Translations under genes and position numbers: made by a program | NCBI GenBank assembly: GCA_034437455.1 | Contig: DAOTUB010000140.1 | Coordinates: 1-30,296, forward strand | Direction: 5' to 3' | From: DAOTUB01 sp034437455 | Lineage (GTDB): Bacteria; Chloroflexota; Anaerolineae; B4-G1 | DNA length: 30,296 bases | The notes under the pieces: generated by a model | Seen by the model: only the letters and a program-made list of their open reading frames with translations | The model's database searches: none | Told to the model about the DNA's origin: nothing | In this document: positions 8,589-21,335 of the stretch, one piece after another | Position numbering within the stretch: the first letter of the stretch is position 1 | How the letters are laid out: each line of letters opens with the position of its first letter

Positions 8589-11500
8589 GTGAAACGGTTA
8601 CTGAGTAACAGAGCGACGCTTCCACTGGGGGCCTGGCTCGTATACGTCGTGATATTGCTCCCATTCCGCCGCTTGGTGGGGCACTCGGCGTTTGCGTTGG
8701 TCGCATTGCCGGTGGTGGTGACCGGGGGATTATTGGGGATGCGAGCCGGAATACTCGCTGGTCTGTTTGCCTTTCTGTTTAACTTGTCCTTGGCGCATCT
8801 ACTCTTCGGGGGCTCCGTTGGGAATTGGGCGAACCCGGTCAGCTTGACGATCTCCGTTCTCATCCTGCTGCTCGGCACAGTGGCGGGATGGGTGCACGAT
8901 CTGGACAGGCGGACCAAGCAGGAGGTCACCCGGCACAAGCGGGTAGAAGAGGCATTGGAACAACGCGCGGCTCAATTGGAACTCCTCAACGACATCGGTG
9001 AAAAGATCGCCGCCGTGCTCGAAATAGACCGCGTGTTGGATAGGGCCACTCGCTTGGTGCAGGAGAGGTTTGGCTACGATCACGTCGCGCTCTTGACCGT
9101 GGAGCGCGGGCGGGACGATTTGGTGATGAGGGCGATCACTGGCTCTTTGGCGCCCCTTTTCCCCCCGGATTATCGGTTGCGGCTGAATCGAGGCATGATC
9201 GGCTGGGTGGGTCGCCATGGTGAGACGCTGCTGGCGAATGACGTGAGTGCTGAACCCCACTACTTCAACCACTATCCCGAAGTCATTTCAACCCGTTCCG
9301 AGCTTTGCGTGCCCATCCGGATCGGTGAGGAGATCGTGGGAGTGCTTGACGTCCAAAGCCCCCATCTCAATGCCTTTGACGAGAACGACGTGATGGTGCT
9401 AGAGACCCTGGTCGGCCAGATCGCCGTGGCGCTTGAGAACGCGCGGTTGTACCAGGCAGTCGAACGAGAACTTTCCAGACGCAAGCGGATAAACGCGACC
9501 TTGCGGGAGAACGAGAAACGCTTCCGCTCCATCACAGAGACGGCGGGCGATGCCATCATCATTTTCGACAGCCGCGAGGAGATCTTTTTCTGGAATCAGG
9601 CGGCCAAAGACATCTTGGGCTATCGAGCGGACGAGACTCAGGGCAAGCTGCTCGATTCGATCATGCTCAGCCAATTCAGCCACGTGCTGCGGAGAGAAAT
9701 GGAGCATGTGATTTCGACGGGAGCATCCGAGTTCGTCGGAAAAACGATCGAGGTGGCTGGAATTGGCAAAGACGGCGGCGAGTTTCCCCTGGAAATTTCG
9801 CTCGCGACGTGGGAAACGGAGGAGGAAACCTTTTTCACCGTCATTGCCCGCGACATCAAGGAACGCAAGCGGGTGGAGGAGAGTCTGGCGGCTATCTACG
9901 CCCTGGGGCAAAACCTGGTACTTTTTCGAGATGTCGAAGAGATCGCGCAAGCGGTGGTCGACGCGGCCTGGCAAGTGCTTCATCTCCCGCTCTTTAGCTT
10001 ATGGTTGCTGGACGAGGAACAGGGGATACTGGCGCTCCAGGCGCACACCAAGATGCCCATGCCGCCTACGATCTCACGGCTCCCCCTGGATAGCGAGCGA
10101 GGCGTCATGGCCGCTGCTGTTCGGTCTGGGGAGTCGATCTACTTGCCGGATGTGAGCCAGGACTCTTGCTATGTGGGCGGCAGTTTTCAGGCTTGTTCCG
10201 AGGCGTGTGCTCCCCTCAAGGCCGGGGGCAGGGTCATCGGCGTGTTGAACTCGGAGAGCGATCAATTGAACGCCTTCAGCCCGGCTGACATACAACTTCT
10301 GGAGGCCCTGGCTAACGTCGCCGCCGTCGCGTTGGAGAACGCGTGGTTGCACGAAGCAGTTGAGCAAGAATTGACCGAGCGCAAGAGAGCGGAGCAAGGG
10401 ATTAAACGTCATGCCGCTCAGTTAGCCGCTTTGTACGAAGTAAGCGCCACCATTGCCTCCCTTTTGACCCCAGAGGAGATCTTTGAAGCCATCGTCTCAA
10501 ACCTGTCAGAAGCCCTCGGTTATCGTCTCGTTGGTATCTATTTGATCGGGGACGGAACGCTGGAGTTAAGAGCCCACGTTGGCCATGGTTCGTCCTTGTC
10601 GTCTGGCGTTACTTGTGTGCCTTTGGAAAAGGGAGTTGTTGGGCGCACCGCCCGGACGGGACAGGCTCAACTGGTCGCCGACGTGGAGCAGGATCCTGAT
10701 TTTTTCTCTTGCGTGCCGGGCATCACCTCCGAAGTTTGTGTCCCACTGAAAAGGGGGGACAGGGTCTGGGGGGTCTTGAACGTCGAGAGCGACCGGGTTG
10801 ACAAGCCCCTGGATACCTCCGACGTGCAACTTCTCACCCTCCTGGGCAGTCATATCGTCATCGCCATCGAAAACGCTCGCCTGTTCGAGGAGACCCGCAA
10901 TCGCGCCGAGCGACTGGCAGTCGTCAATCGCATCGCCAGGGCGGCCAGCGCCACCCTCAACATAGACAATCTGGTAGAGATGGTGTACCAGGAAACCGTT
11001 CCTGTTTTTCAGGCCGACGCTTTCTTCGTCGCCCTCTATGACAAAGAGGCCAACGAACTGGATTTCCGCATCATGGTGGATGAAGGAGTTCGGGAACCTC
11101 CTGAGCGGCGTCCCTTGAGAACAGGATTTGCATCTCTTGTCATCACCGAGAAGAAACCGCTGATCGTTCGAGACCTCGAACAGGAGCGGGATCGCCTGCC
11201 GCCCGGTCGAAAATTCGGGACGATGAAGCCCTCCGCATCGTTGCTGGGAGCGCCACTGCTGATCGGCGAGCGCGTTATCGGCGTTATCAGTGTGCAATCG
11301 TATCGCCCCAACGTCTGGGGGGAAGAGGATGAACTGTTGCTCTTCACCATCGCCGATCAGGTGGCGGTCGCTCTGGAGAACATCCGCCTGTTCGAAGAGA
11401 CCCAGACCGCGCTGGCCGAAACCGAAGAGCAAGCGCGCTGCCTGGTTCTGTTGAGCGAGATGGCCGAGCAATTGGGACAAACGACAGACCGAGGCGAAAT

Positions 11501-14500
11501 CCTCGACGTCGCCGCAGCCAAGACCAGCCAGATCTTTGCCGCCGACCGAGCCAGTGTGGCGATGCTCACCTCTGATGGCGATAGCTTTGAGATATACGCG
11601 CTCCGCGGTGAAGAAGGCGCTATCCCGGTGGGAACTCGATTGCGAGCCGAAGGAAGAGAGATAGGAAGGGCTGTACAGGAGAAGCGCTTGATCATCGTGC
11701 CTGACGATCAGAGCGGCGATATGGGTGACATTCGTTCATCTATGATCGCGCCTCTACTTGCAGGGGGAGAGGCATTTGGTACGCTGAACGTGGCGAGCAA
11801 GTACCCGGATGCCTACACCCAGAGCGATGGAAATCTCCTGCTTCAAGTAGCCTCGCTCTTATCGTCGGCGATCGAGAGCGGGCGACTGTTCGAAGAGGCC
11901 CGCAGCCGAGCCGAACGGTTGGCGGCGGTCAACCGCATCGCCCAGGCCGCTGGCTCTACTCTCCACCTGGATGATTTGGTGAACATCGTCTACCAGGAGA
12001 TCGCCCCTCTCTTCCAGCCTGATGCCTTTTTCATCGCGCTCTACGATGAAAAGGCGAACGAGCTGGAATTTCCCATCTGGGTGGATACAGGTGTCCAGGA
12101 AAAGCTCCCCAGGCGGCTATCCCTGCGCGAGGGGTTTACCTCCTTTGTCGTCGCTGAGAAAAAACCGCTGATCGTTCGAGATTTCGAACAGGAACGAGAG
12201 CATCTGCCGCCACAGTTGTTGATTGGGGCGATGAAACCTGCCCTCTCCTGGTTGGGGGCGCCGATGCTGATTGGTGAGCGCGTGATCGGCGTCATCAGCG
12301 TGCAATCCTACCGCTCCTATGCCTGGGACAAAGAGGACGAACAATTGCTCTTTACTATCGCCGACCAGGTTGCTGTAGCCATCGAGAACGCGCGGTTATA
12401 CGAGACGATCGAGCAGGAATTGATCGAGCGCGAGCGGGCGGACAAAGCGTTGCAGGAAAGCGAGATACGCTTCCGTTCCATCGCCGAGACGGCGGGGGAT
12501 GCTATCATCATCTTTGACGAACAAGAGAATATTTTTTACTGGAACCAGGCGGCGCAGGCGATTTTTGGCTTTGGGGCCGGTGAAACCCAGGGCAAGTTAC
12601 TGGTCTCGATCCTCTCCGATCCGTTCCGTCAGGTTTTCCGTCGGGAAATGGAACGGATCGTTTCGGCAGGCCCATCAAACGATAATGGAAAACCAATCGA
12701 GGTCATGGGAATTAGAAAGGACGGGGATGTGTTTCCCCTGGAGCTCTCCCTCGCCACTTGGGGGATAGGGAGGGAAACGTATTTCACCGCCATTGCCCGC
12801 GATGTTACCGAGCGCAAGCAGGTTGAGGAATCGCTGGAACGACGCGCCATCCAGTTGGCGCTCATCAACGACATCAGTGGAAAAATCGCGAGCGTGCTGG
12901 AATTGGACAGCTTATTGAACAGGGCCGCTCGCCTGGTGCAGGAGAACTTTGGCTATCATCACGTGGCTCTCTTTGTGCTGGATCGCAAGCGAGGTGAGTT
13001 GGTTATGAGAGCCAGCGCCGGCGATTTTGCGCACCTGTTCTCGCCTGACCACCACCTGAAGTTGGGTCAAGGCGTGGTCGGCTGGGTCGGCCAACGAGGG
13101 GAGACGCTGCTGGCCAACGATGTGGATGCCGAACCGCGTTACGTGAACCTCTATCCCGACGTGCTGCCCACCCGCTCCGAACTGAGCGTACCCATCCGGG
13201 TGGGCGAGGAGATCGTGGGAGTGCTCGATGTCCAAAGCCCCCAGCTCCATGCGTTCAGCAGGAACGACGTGATGGTGATGGAAACCCTGGCCCATCAGAT
13301 CGCCGTGGCCATCAACAACGCCCGCCTTTTCGAAGAGACCCAGTATCGCGTGCGCGAACTGAAATTGCTCCACGACGTAGGGCTGGCTGCCGCTTCGGGG
13401 ACGCGATTGGAGGAGACGCTGTTTGCCGCCGCCGAAGCCCTGTCCGTCCAGCTCGAGAGCGCCGCCGTAATGCTGATGCTTCTGGATTCAGAAAGCAATA
13501 CGTTGCACATGGAAGCAGGCGTCCCCTACCCTCCAGACATGAGCCAGGATTGGCGCATTCCCGTTGGCGAGGGGATTACGGGCTGGGTGGCGCAGCACGG
13601 CGAGCCTGTCATTGTGCCCGACGTGAGCCAGGATCCCCGCTTTGTAGGAATTGAGGAGGGCGTTCTCACCCGTTCCGAACTATGCGTCCCCCTGGTCGCC
13701 GGTCAACAGGTGATCGGCGTCCTCAACGTCGAAAGCTCCCAACCTAACGCCTTTACGAACGACGATTTGCAATTGTTGAGCACCCTGGCCAGCAACCTGA
13801 CCGCCCTTATCGAGCGCGCCCGTCTGTTCGAGGCCGTGGAGGTGGCCAGAGCGGAGCTGCAACAGCAGGCGGAGGCGTTGGCCCGTTCCAACACCGAACT
13901 GGAGCAGTTCGCCTACGTGGCTTCCCACGACCTCCAGGAGCCGCTGCGTATGGTGACGAGCTACTTGCAGCTTCTGGAACGCCGATACAAAGGCGAGCTT
14001 GACGAGGACGCCGACGAGTTCATCGCTTTTGCCGTGGATGGCGCCACCCGGATGCAGGAATTGATCAACAGCTTGCTCAAGTATTCGCGCGTGAGCACCC
14101 GCGGTAGGCCTTTCGAATTCGTTGATTCTGCTCAAGTGTTGGAGCACGTACTGTTTAGCCTGCAGATGGCTATCGAGGAGAATCACGCCGTAGTAACCCA
14201 CGACGATCTGCCGACAGTGATGGCCGATGGGACGCAACTGACGCAGGTGTTTCAGAACCTCATCAGCAATGCCATCAAGTTCCACGGCGATCGCTCGCCA
14301 AAGATTCACGTAGGAGCAGAACGCAGCGATGGCGAGTGGTTATTTTGGGTGCGCGACGACGGCATCGGAATAGCCCCCCAACATTTTGAGCGCATCTTTC
14401 GTATCTTTCAACGGTTGCACAACAGAGCCGATTACCCCGGCACGGGCATTGGCCTGACGATCTGCAAGAAGGTCGTGGAACGTCACGGCGGGCGTATCTG

Positions 14501-14573
14501 GGTGGAATCAGAGCCGGGCCAGGGCGCGACGTTTTATTTCACCATTTCAGACAAAGGAGACGATTCACTATGA
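8589..14573 (+). CDS. Giant multi-GAF/PAS membrane sensor histidine kinase
   Basis: At 1994 residues this is the largest protein in the window. Four membrane segments (about 11-101) form an anchor that loosely recalls the KdpD-type DUF4118 bundle. The order after that is GAF1 (about 130-287), PAS1 (307-430), GAF2 (435-585), GAF3 (610-766), GAF4 (774-933), GAF5 (947-1098), GAF6 (1107-1269), PAS2 (1289-1414), GAF7 (1420-1581), GAF8 (1590-1748), a coiled coil, HisKA with His1780 (FAYVASHDLQEP, as in phytochrome-like kinases) and HATPase_c (N box near Asn1890, DDGIGI about 1923, GTGIGL about 1951). The kinase core looks intact. GAF1/GAF7, GAF4/GAF6 and PAS1/PAS2 are near-duplicates. Ligands are unknown. 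The GTG start follows the receiver stop by one base; the end overlaps the next gene (ATGA). Confidence 0.93.
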   Translation: MKRLLSNRATLPLGAWLVYVVILLPFRRLVGHSAFALVALPVVVTGGLLGMRAGILAGLFAFLFNLSLAHLLFGGSVGNWANPVSLTISVLILLLGTVAGWVHDLDRRTKQEVTRHKRVEEALEQRAAQLELLNDIGEKIAAVLEIDRVLDRATRLVQERFGYDHVALLTVERGRDDLVMRAITGSLAPLFPPDYRLRLNRGMIGWVGRHGETLLANDVSAEPHYFNHYPEVISTRSELCVPIRIGEEIVGVLDVQSPHLNAFDENDVMVLETLVGQIAVALENARLYQAVERELSRRKRINATLRENEKRFRSITETAGDAIIIFDSREEIFFWNQAAKDILGYRADETQGKLLDSIMLSQFSHVLRREMEHVISTGASEFVGKTIEVAGIGKDGGEFPLEISLATWETEEETFFTVIARDIKERKRVEESLAAIYALGQNLVLFRDVEEIAQAVVDAAWQVLHLPLFSLWLLDEEQGILALQAHTKMPMPPTISRLPLDSERGVMAAAVRSGESIYLPDVSQDSCYVGGSFQACSEACAPLKAGGRVIGVLNSESDQLNAFSPADIQLLEALANVAAVALENAWLHEAVEQELTERKRAEQGIKRHAAQLAALYEVSATIASLLTPEEIFEAIVSNLSEALGYRLVGIYLIGDGTLELRAHVGHGSSLSSGVTCVPLEKGVVGRTARTGQAQLVADVEQDPDFFSCVPGITSEVCVPLKRGDRVWGVLNVESDRVDKPLDTSDVQLLTLLGSHIVIAIENARLFEETRNRAERLAVVNRIARAASATLNIDNLVEMVYQETVPVFQADAFFVALYDKEANELDFRIMVDEGVREPPERRPLRTGFASLVITEKKPLIVRDLEQERDRLPPGRKFGTMKPSASLLGAPLLIGERVIGVISVQSYRPNVWGEEDELLLFTIADQVAVALENIRLFEETQTALAETEEQARCLVLLSEMAEQLGQTTDRGEILDVAAAKTSQIFAADRASVAMLTSDGDSFEIYALRGEEGAIPVGTRLRAEGREIGRAVQEKRLIIVPDDQSGDMGDIRSSMIAPLLAGGEAFGTLNVASKYPDAYTQSDGNLLLQVASLLSSAIESGRLFEEARSRAERLAAVNRIAQAAGSTLHLDDLVNIVYQEIAPLFQPDAFFIALYDEKANELEFPIWVDTGVQEKLPRRLSLREGFTSFVVAEKKPLIVRDFEQEREHLPPQLLIGAMKPALSWLGAPMLIGERVIGVISVQSYRSYAWDKEDEQLLFTIADQVAVAIENARLYETIEQELIERERADKALQESEIRFRSIAETAGDAIIIFDEQENIFYWNQAAQAIFGFGAGETQGKLLVSILSDPFRQVFRREMERIVSAGPSNDNGKPIEVMGIRKDGDVFPLELSLATWGIGRETYFTAIARDVTERKQVEESLERRAIQLALINDISGKIASVLELDSLLNRAARLVQENFGYHHVALFVLDRKRGELVMRASAGDFAHLFSPDHHLKLGQGVVGWVGQRGETLLANDVDAEPRYVNLYPDVLPTRSELSVPIRVGEEIVGVLDVQSPQLHAFSRNDVMVMETLAHQIAVAINNARLFEETQYRVRELKLLHDVGLAAASGTRLEETLFAAAEALSVQLESAAVMLMLLDSESNTLHMEAGVPYPPDMSQDWRIPVGEGITGWVAQHGEPVIVPDVSQDPRFVGIEEGVLTRSELCVPLVAGQQVIGVLNVESSQPNAFTNDDLQLLSTLASNLTALIERARLFEAVEVARAELQQQAEALARSNTELEQFAYVASHDLQEPLRMVTSYLQLLERRYKGELDEDADEFIAFAVDGATRMQELINSLLKYSRVSTRGRPFEFVDSAQVLEHVLFSLQMAIEENHAVVTHDDLPTVMADGTQLTQVFQNLISNAIKFHGDRSPKIHVGAERSDGEWLFWVRDDGIGIAPQHFERIFRIFQRLHNRADYPGTGIGLTICKKVVERHGGRIWVESEPGQGATFYFTISDKGDDSL

Positions 14574-15016
14574 TTATCGAGGAAAGAAAACGTCCTATCG
14601 AGATACTGCTGGTGGAAGATAACCCGGGCGATGTACGCTTGACGATAGAGGCGTTCAAAGACGCCAAGGTATGCAACAATCTGAGCGTGGTGAAGGATGG
14701 CACGGAGGCGCTGGCGTTCCTGTATCAAGAGGGCGAGTTTGCCGATGCGCCTCGTCCCGACCTGATCCTGCTTGACTTGAACCTACCGAAGAAGGACGGG
14801 CGTGAGGTTCTTTTGGAGATCAAGGCCGACAAGAACCTGAAACGTATCCCTGTGGTGATCTTGACCACCTCGCAGGCTGAAGAGGACATCTTTAGGACGT
14901 ACAACCTGCACGCCAATTGCTATATCACCAAGCCGGTTGACTTTGCCCAGTTTATCAAGGTGATACGATCCATCGAAGAATTCTGGCTGACGATCGTCAA
15001 GTTGCCCAGGGAATGA
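14570..15016 (+). CDS. Rcp1-like response regulator, copy 1
   Basis: A 148-residue single receiver of the type that partners phytochrome-like kinases (Rcp1): IEILLVEDNPGDVRLTIEAF at the N-terminus, Asp69 phospho-acceptor (LILLDLNLPKKDG), the TTSQAEEDI block and Lys121 (YITKP). It starts inside the stop of the giant kinase (ATGA), whose HisKA is of the phytochrome-like type, so that kinase is the obvious phosphodonor. The end overlaps the next kinase by ATGA. It is a close paralogue of the gene at 16653. Confidence 0.95.
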   Translation: MIIEERKRPIEILLVEDNPGDVRLTIEAFKDAKVCNNLSVVKDGTEALAFLYQEGEFADAPRPDLILLDLNLPKKDGREVLLEIKADKNLKRIPVVILTTSQAEEDIFRTYNLHANCYITKPVDFAQFIKVIRSIEEFWLTIVKLPRE

Positions 15017-16557
15017 GTGCGATGAAAAAAAAGGTCAAAGTTCTGCTGGTCGAGGATAACCCTGGAGACGTTCGCCTGTTGCGAGAGACTCTGGGAGAAG
15101 TGACCTCCACCCAGTTCGAACTGGCACACGTCGAGCGGCTTGACGAGGCGCTGGAACAGCTCGACCATGAACACTTTGACGTGGTCTTGTTGGATCTCTC
15201 ACTGCCGGACGCCCAGGGGTTCGACACGTTTGTCCAGGTACACGAACAAGCGCCAGACGTGCCAATTGTGGTGCTTACCGGTTTCGATGACGAAACGCTT
15301 GCCGTCCAGGCGGTGCGAAAGGGCGCGCAGGACTATTTGGTCAAAGGGCAAATCGACAGTAATCTGCTGGTCCGCGCGATGCGCTATGCGATTGAGCGTC
15401 AGCAAGCGGAGGAGGTGCTGCGTCACCACGCCGAACACCTGGAAGAACGGGTTCGAGAACGAACGGCCCAGATCCAGGCCCAGTATGCCCGCCTGGAGGC
15501 GATCTTGCACAGCGTTACCGACGGCATCATCGTCATTGATGGAAAAGGAGAGATTCTCCAACTCAACCCGGTGGCCCAGAGGTGGCTCACCCAGACCCTC
15601 TCGCCAGAAGACGCGGACCGATTATGGGAGACGATGCAATTTCTGGCCCGCCGGGCCGAGGAGCGACCAGAGATCGTACTGGAACTGACAGGGCTGGATC
15701 TGGAACTCAGCGCCGCGCCGGTGGTAGGGACGGGAATAGACGAACTGGGGGCTGTGGTGGCGGTACACGACGTGAGCCACTTGAAGGCGCTGGACCGGAT
15801 GAAATCTCGCTTCATCACGAATGTCTCTCATGAACTGCGCACGCCGATCACGACGATCAAGTTGTACGCCGCGCTGATGTGGCGGCAGCCAGAAAAGTGG
15901 CAAGAGTACCTGGAGGTGCTGGAACGGGAGGCGAATAATCAGGTGCAATTGATCGAGGGGATTCTACAGCTATCCCGCATTGATGCCGGGCGGCTGGAGA
16001 TTAAGCCACAACCTACGCCGCTGCACGAACTGGTCGAGACGATTGTGGCAAACCATCAGTCGTTAGCCCAGGAGCGAGGACTGATGCTGGAGCACCGGTT
16101 GATGGAACCACTATCTTTGACGAACCATCCGAGCAACGACGCTTCAGCTAGGCCGCCGGTGGCGCTGGTAGATCTACGGCAGATCACGCAGGTGTTCAAT
16201 AACCTTATAGGAAATGCGCTTCAATACACGTCAGAGGGTGGCAGGGTGATCGTTTCTACCAGTAGAGAGGAAATAGATGGTCGAGCCTGGGCTACAGTAG
16301 CGGTGACAGATACGGGAATAGGAATTCCAGAGGAAGAGTTGCCGCACATATTTGAACGATTCTTCCGTGGAGAAGAATCGCGCAAGATGCAAATGTCCGG
16401 AACGGGTCTGGGCCTGACGATTGTGAAAGAGATCGTGGGATTGCATGGGGGGCGGGTGACGGTGAAGAGCCATGTCGACGCAGGGAGCACCTTTACCGTT
16501 TGGCTGCCTCTCGCACTCAATAATGATACGGGTGTGTTTCATTTCCGTTGGAGGTAG
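15013..16557 (+). CDS. Hybrid kinase: REC-PAS-HisKA-HATPase
   Basis: A 514-residue soluble kinase with an N-terminal receiver (Glu14-Asp15, Asp61, YLVKG Lys), a coiled coil, a PAS-like domain (about 155-260, LEAILHSVTDGIIVIDGKGEILQLNP has the usual pattern), HisKA with His273 (FITNVSHELRTP) and HATPase_c (NLIGNALQY, TDTGIGI, GTGLGL). The receiver should modulate the kinase in cis. The last residues after LALNNDT are not native: a 90-bp palindromic element has inserted there and supplies GVFHFRWR and the stop. Without it, the frame would run nine more codons and end in an ATGA overlap with the next gene. The catalytic domain is not affected. Confidence 0.93.
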   Translation: MSAMKKKVKVLLVEDNPGDVRLLRETLGEVTSTQFELAHVERLDEALEQLDHEHFDVVLLDLSLPDAQGFDTFVQVHEQAPDVPIVVLTGFDDETLAVQAVRKGAQDYLVKGQIDSNLLVRAMRYAIERQQAEEVLRHHAEHLEERVRERTAQIQAQYARLEAILHSVTDGIIVIDGKGEILQLNPVAQRWLTQTLSPEDADRLWETMQFLARRAEERPEIVLELTGLDLELSAAPVVGTGIDELGAVVAVHDVSHLKALDRMKSRFITNVSHELRTPITTIKLYAALMWRQPEKWQEYLEVLEREANNQVQLIEGILQLSRIDAGRLEIKPQPTPLHELVETIVANHQSLAQERGLMLEHRLMEPLSLTNHPSNDASARPPVALVDLRQITQVFNNLIGNALQYTSEGGRVIVSTSREEIDGRAWATVAVTDTGIGIPEEELPHIFERFFRGEESRKMQMSGTGLGLTIVKEIVGLHGGRVTVKSHVDAGSTFTVWLPLALNNDTGVFHFRWR

Positions 16558-16628
16558 TCGCGGTTTCCATACCGCGCGCTATGGAAAGCGCGGCTACTCA
16601 ACCCATTTGAAACACACCCTAATGATAC
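16521..16628. mobile_element. 90-bp MITE-like palindromic element with 9-bp target duplication
   Basis: The element spans 16530-16619. Perfect 12-bp terminal inverted repeats (GGGTGTGTTTCA and TGAAACACACCC) enclose a long inner palindrome: GTAGTCGCGGTTTCCATA (16554-16571) against TATGGAAAGCGCGGCTAC (16580-16597), two mismatches. The 9-mer TAATGATAC stands directly on both sides (16521-16529 and 16620-16628), a target-site duplication. It has no coding capacity, so a transposase elsewhere must have moved it. Confidence 0.88.
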
Positions 16629-16652
16629 AAACCCGGGTGAAGGAGATGATGG

Positions 16653-17098
16653 ATGATGAATATCGAAGAGATCGGCAGACCGATTGAGATTCTGTTGGTG
16701 GAAGATAACCCAGCGGATGTGCGACTGACGATAGAAGTTTTCAAGGATGCCAGGGTGCATAGCCATTTGAGCGTGGTCGAGGATGGCGTAGAGGCGCTGG
16801 CGTTTTTGCGCCACGAGGAAAAATATGCCCACGCGCCTCGTCCCGACATTGTCCTGCTCGATCTGAACTTGCCCAAGAAAGATGGACTCCAGGTTCTCGC
16901 CGAGATCAAGGAGGACGAAAATCTGAAGCGTATCCCGGTGATCATCCTGACCACATCGCAAGCTGAGGAGGACATCATCCGCACGAGCGACCTCCACGCG
17001 AACTGCTTCATCACCAAACCGGTCGCTCTCGAGGAGTTCATCAAGGTGGTCGAATCGCTCAAAGAATTCTGGTTGACCGTCGCCAAGTTGCCGCCAGA

Positions 17099-17102
<4 letters not shown>
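16653..17102 (+). CDS. Rcp1-like response regulator, copy 2
   Basis: A 149-residue receiver strongly similar along its length to the gene at 14570 (shared IEILLVEDNPxDVRLTIE, LLDLNLPKKDG, TTSQAEEDI and ITKPV blocks). It has Asp70 and Lys122 and lacks an output domain. AGGAGATGATGG precedes the ATG. The 4-base overlap with the kinase upstream has been lost through the MITE-like insertion, so this gene may now rely on its own ribosome binding site. Its end overlaps the next kinase in GTGA. Confidence 0.95.
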
Positions 17103-20566
<3,464 letters not shown>

Positions 20567-20588
20567 GCGGCTTCCTCGTTCCAAGCGA

Positions 20589-20616
20589 TTGACCCTGTTA
20601 TCCACTGTGTTACAAT
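20589..20616 (+). promoter_or_regulatory. Promoter of maf
   Basis: TTGACC (20589-20594), a 16-base spacer and TACAAT (20611-20616). Only 10 bases separate the -10 box from the ATG at 20627, so the leader would be about 3-5 bases, too short for a ribosome binding site. Confidence 0.65.
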
Positions 20617-20626
20617 ATCGCCCACA

Positions 20627-21271
20627 ATGAGCAAGACACGATTGCTGCTGGCCTCTCAATCCCCCCGGCGCCGCGAGTTATTGACGCTGCTGGAATTGCC
20701 CTTCGAGGCAACTGTGGCCCACGTGATCGAAGTTCCCCGATCCAACGAGCCTCCAGACGAACTGGTCGTCCGTCTGAGCCAGGCCAAGGCGCGCGCTGTT
20801 TTCACCTGCTCCGATGTCGTCGTCATTGCCTGCGATACCGTCGTCGCGCTCGATGGCGAGATCCTGGGCAAGCCGCGTGACGCCAGCGAGGCGACGGCGA
20901 TGTTGCGTCGCTTGCGTGGCCGCTCCCACGCCGTCTACAGCGCCGTCACCCTGCTGGAACCATCCACCGGCCGCACGCTGACCGACGTGGCCGAAACGCA
21001 GGTGACGATGCGCGCCTACACCGAAGTCGAGATCGCCGCTTACGTCGCCAGCGGCGATCCCTTGGACAAGGCCGGCGCCTATGCCATTCAACACGCGGGA
21101 TTTCATCCTGTGGCCGAGATAGAGGGCTGTTACGCCAACGTGGTGGGATTTCCACTCTGCCATCTCACCCGCTGCCTGCGCGCCTGGGGGATCGCGCCTT
21201 CAGCCGATGTACCGGCCGCTTGTCAGTCTCACACAGAGCGCCGCTGCCGGATTCATCCGTCTATTCTCTGA
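20627..21271 (+). CDS. maf: Maf-family nucleoside triphosphate pyrophosphatase
   Basis: Maf proteins hydrolyse non-canonical or excess nucleoside triphosphates to monophosphates and are linked to septum control. The 214-residue protein has the substrate-binding N-terminus LASQSPRRRELL (8-19), catalytic Asp70 in ACDTVV, GKPRDASEA (81-89) and GDPLDKAGAYAIQ (143-155), and ends its fold with GCYANVVGFPL. The layout is closest to the dTTP/UTP pyrophosphatase (YhdE-like) type, but specificity is inference. The last 25 or so residues go beyond the usual domain. The start ATG is supported by the promoter placed just upstream. Confidence 0.92.
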   Translation: MSKTRLLLASQSPRRRELLTLLELPFEATVAHVIEVPRSNEPPDELVVRLSQAKARAVFTCSDVVVIACDTVVALDGEILGKPRDASEATAMLRRLRGRSHAVYSAVTLLEPSTGRTLTDVAETQVTMRAYTEVEIAAYVASGDPLDKAGAYAIQHAGFHPVAEIEGCYANVVGFPLCHLTRCLRAWGIAPSADVPAACQSHTERRCRIHPSIL

Positions 21272-21299
21272 CCTACTTGACAAAGGCATCCTCCCTAGC

Positions 21300-21328
21300 T
21301 GGACAGCCTGGCGGTTCCCCGTTATAAT
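21300..21328 (+). promoter_or_regulatory. Promoter of the penicillin-binding lipoprotein gene
   Basis: TGGACA (21300-21305), a 17-base spacer and TATAAT (21323-21328), with seven bases to the ATG at 21336. Transcription should begin at or next to the A of the start codon. This fixes the start at 21336, even though an in-frame ORF extends upstream to 21207. Confidence 0.75.
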
Positions 21329-21335
21329 CCCTCGC

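Noticed and set aside
21207..21335. N-terminal extension of the penicillin-binding protein
   Set aside because: It would overlap the end of maf and place the promoter inside the coding sequence; starting at 21336 gives a clean lipoprotein signal right after the -10 box.
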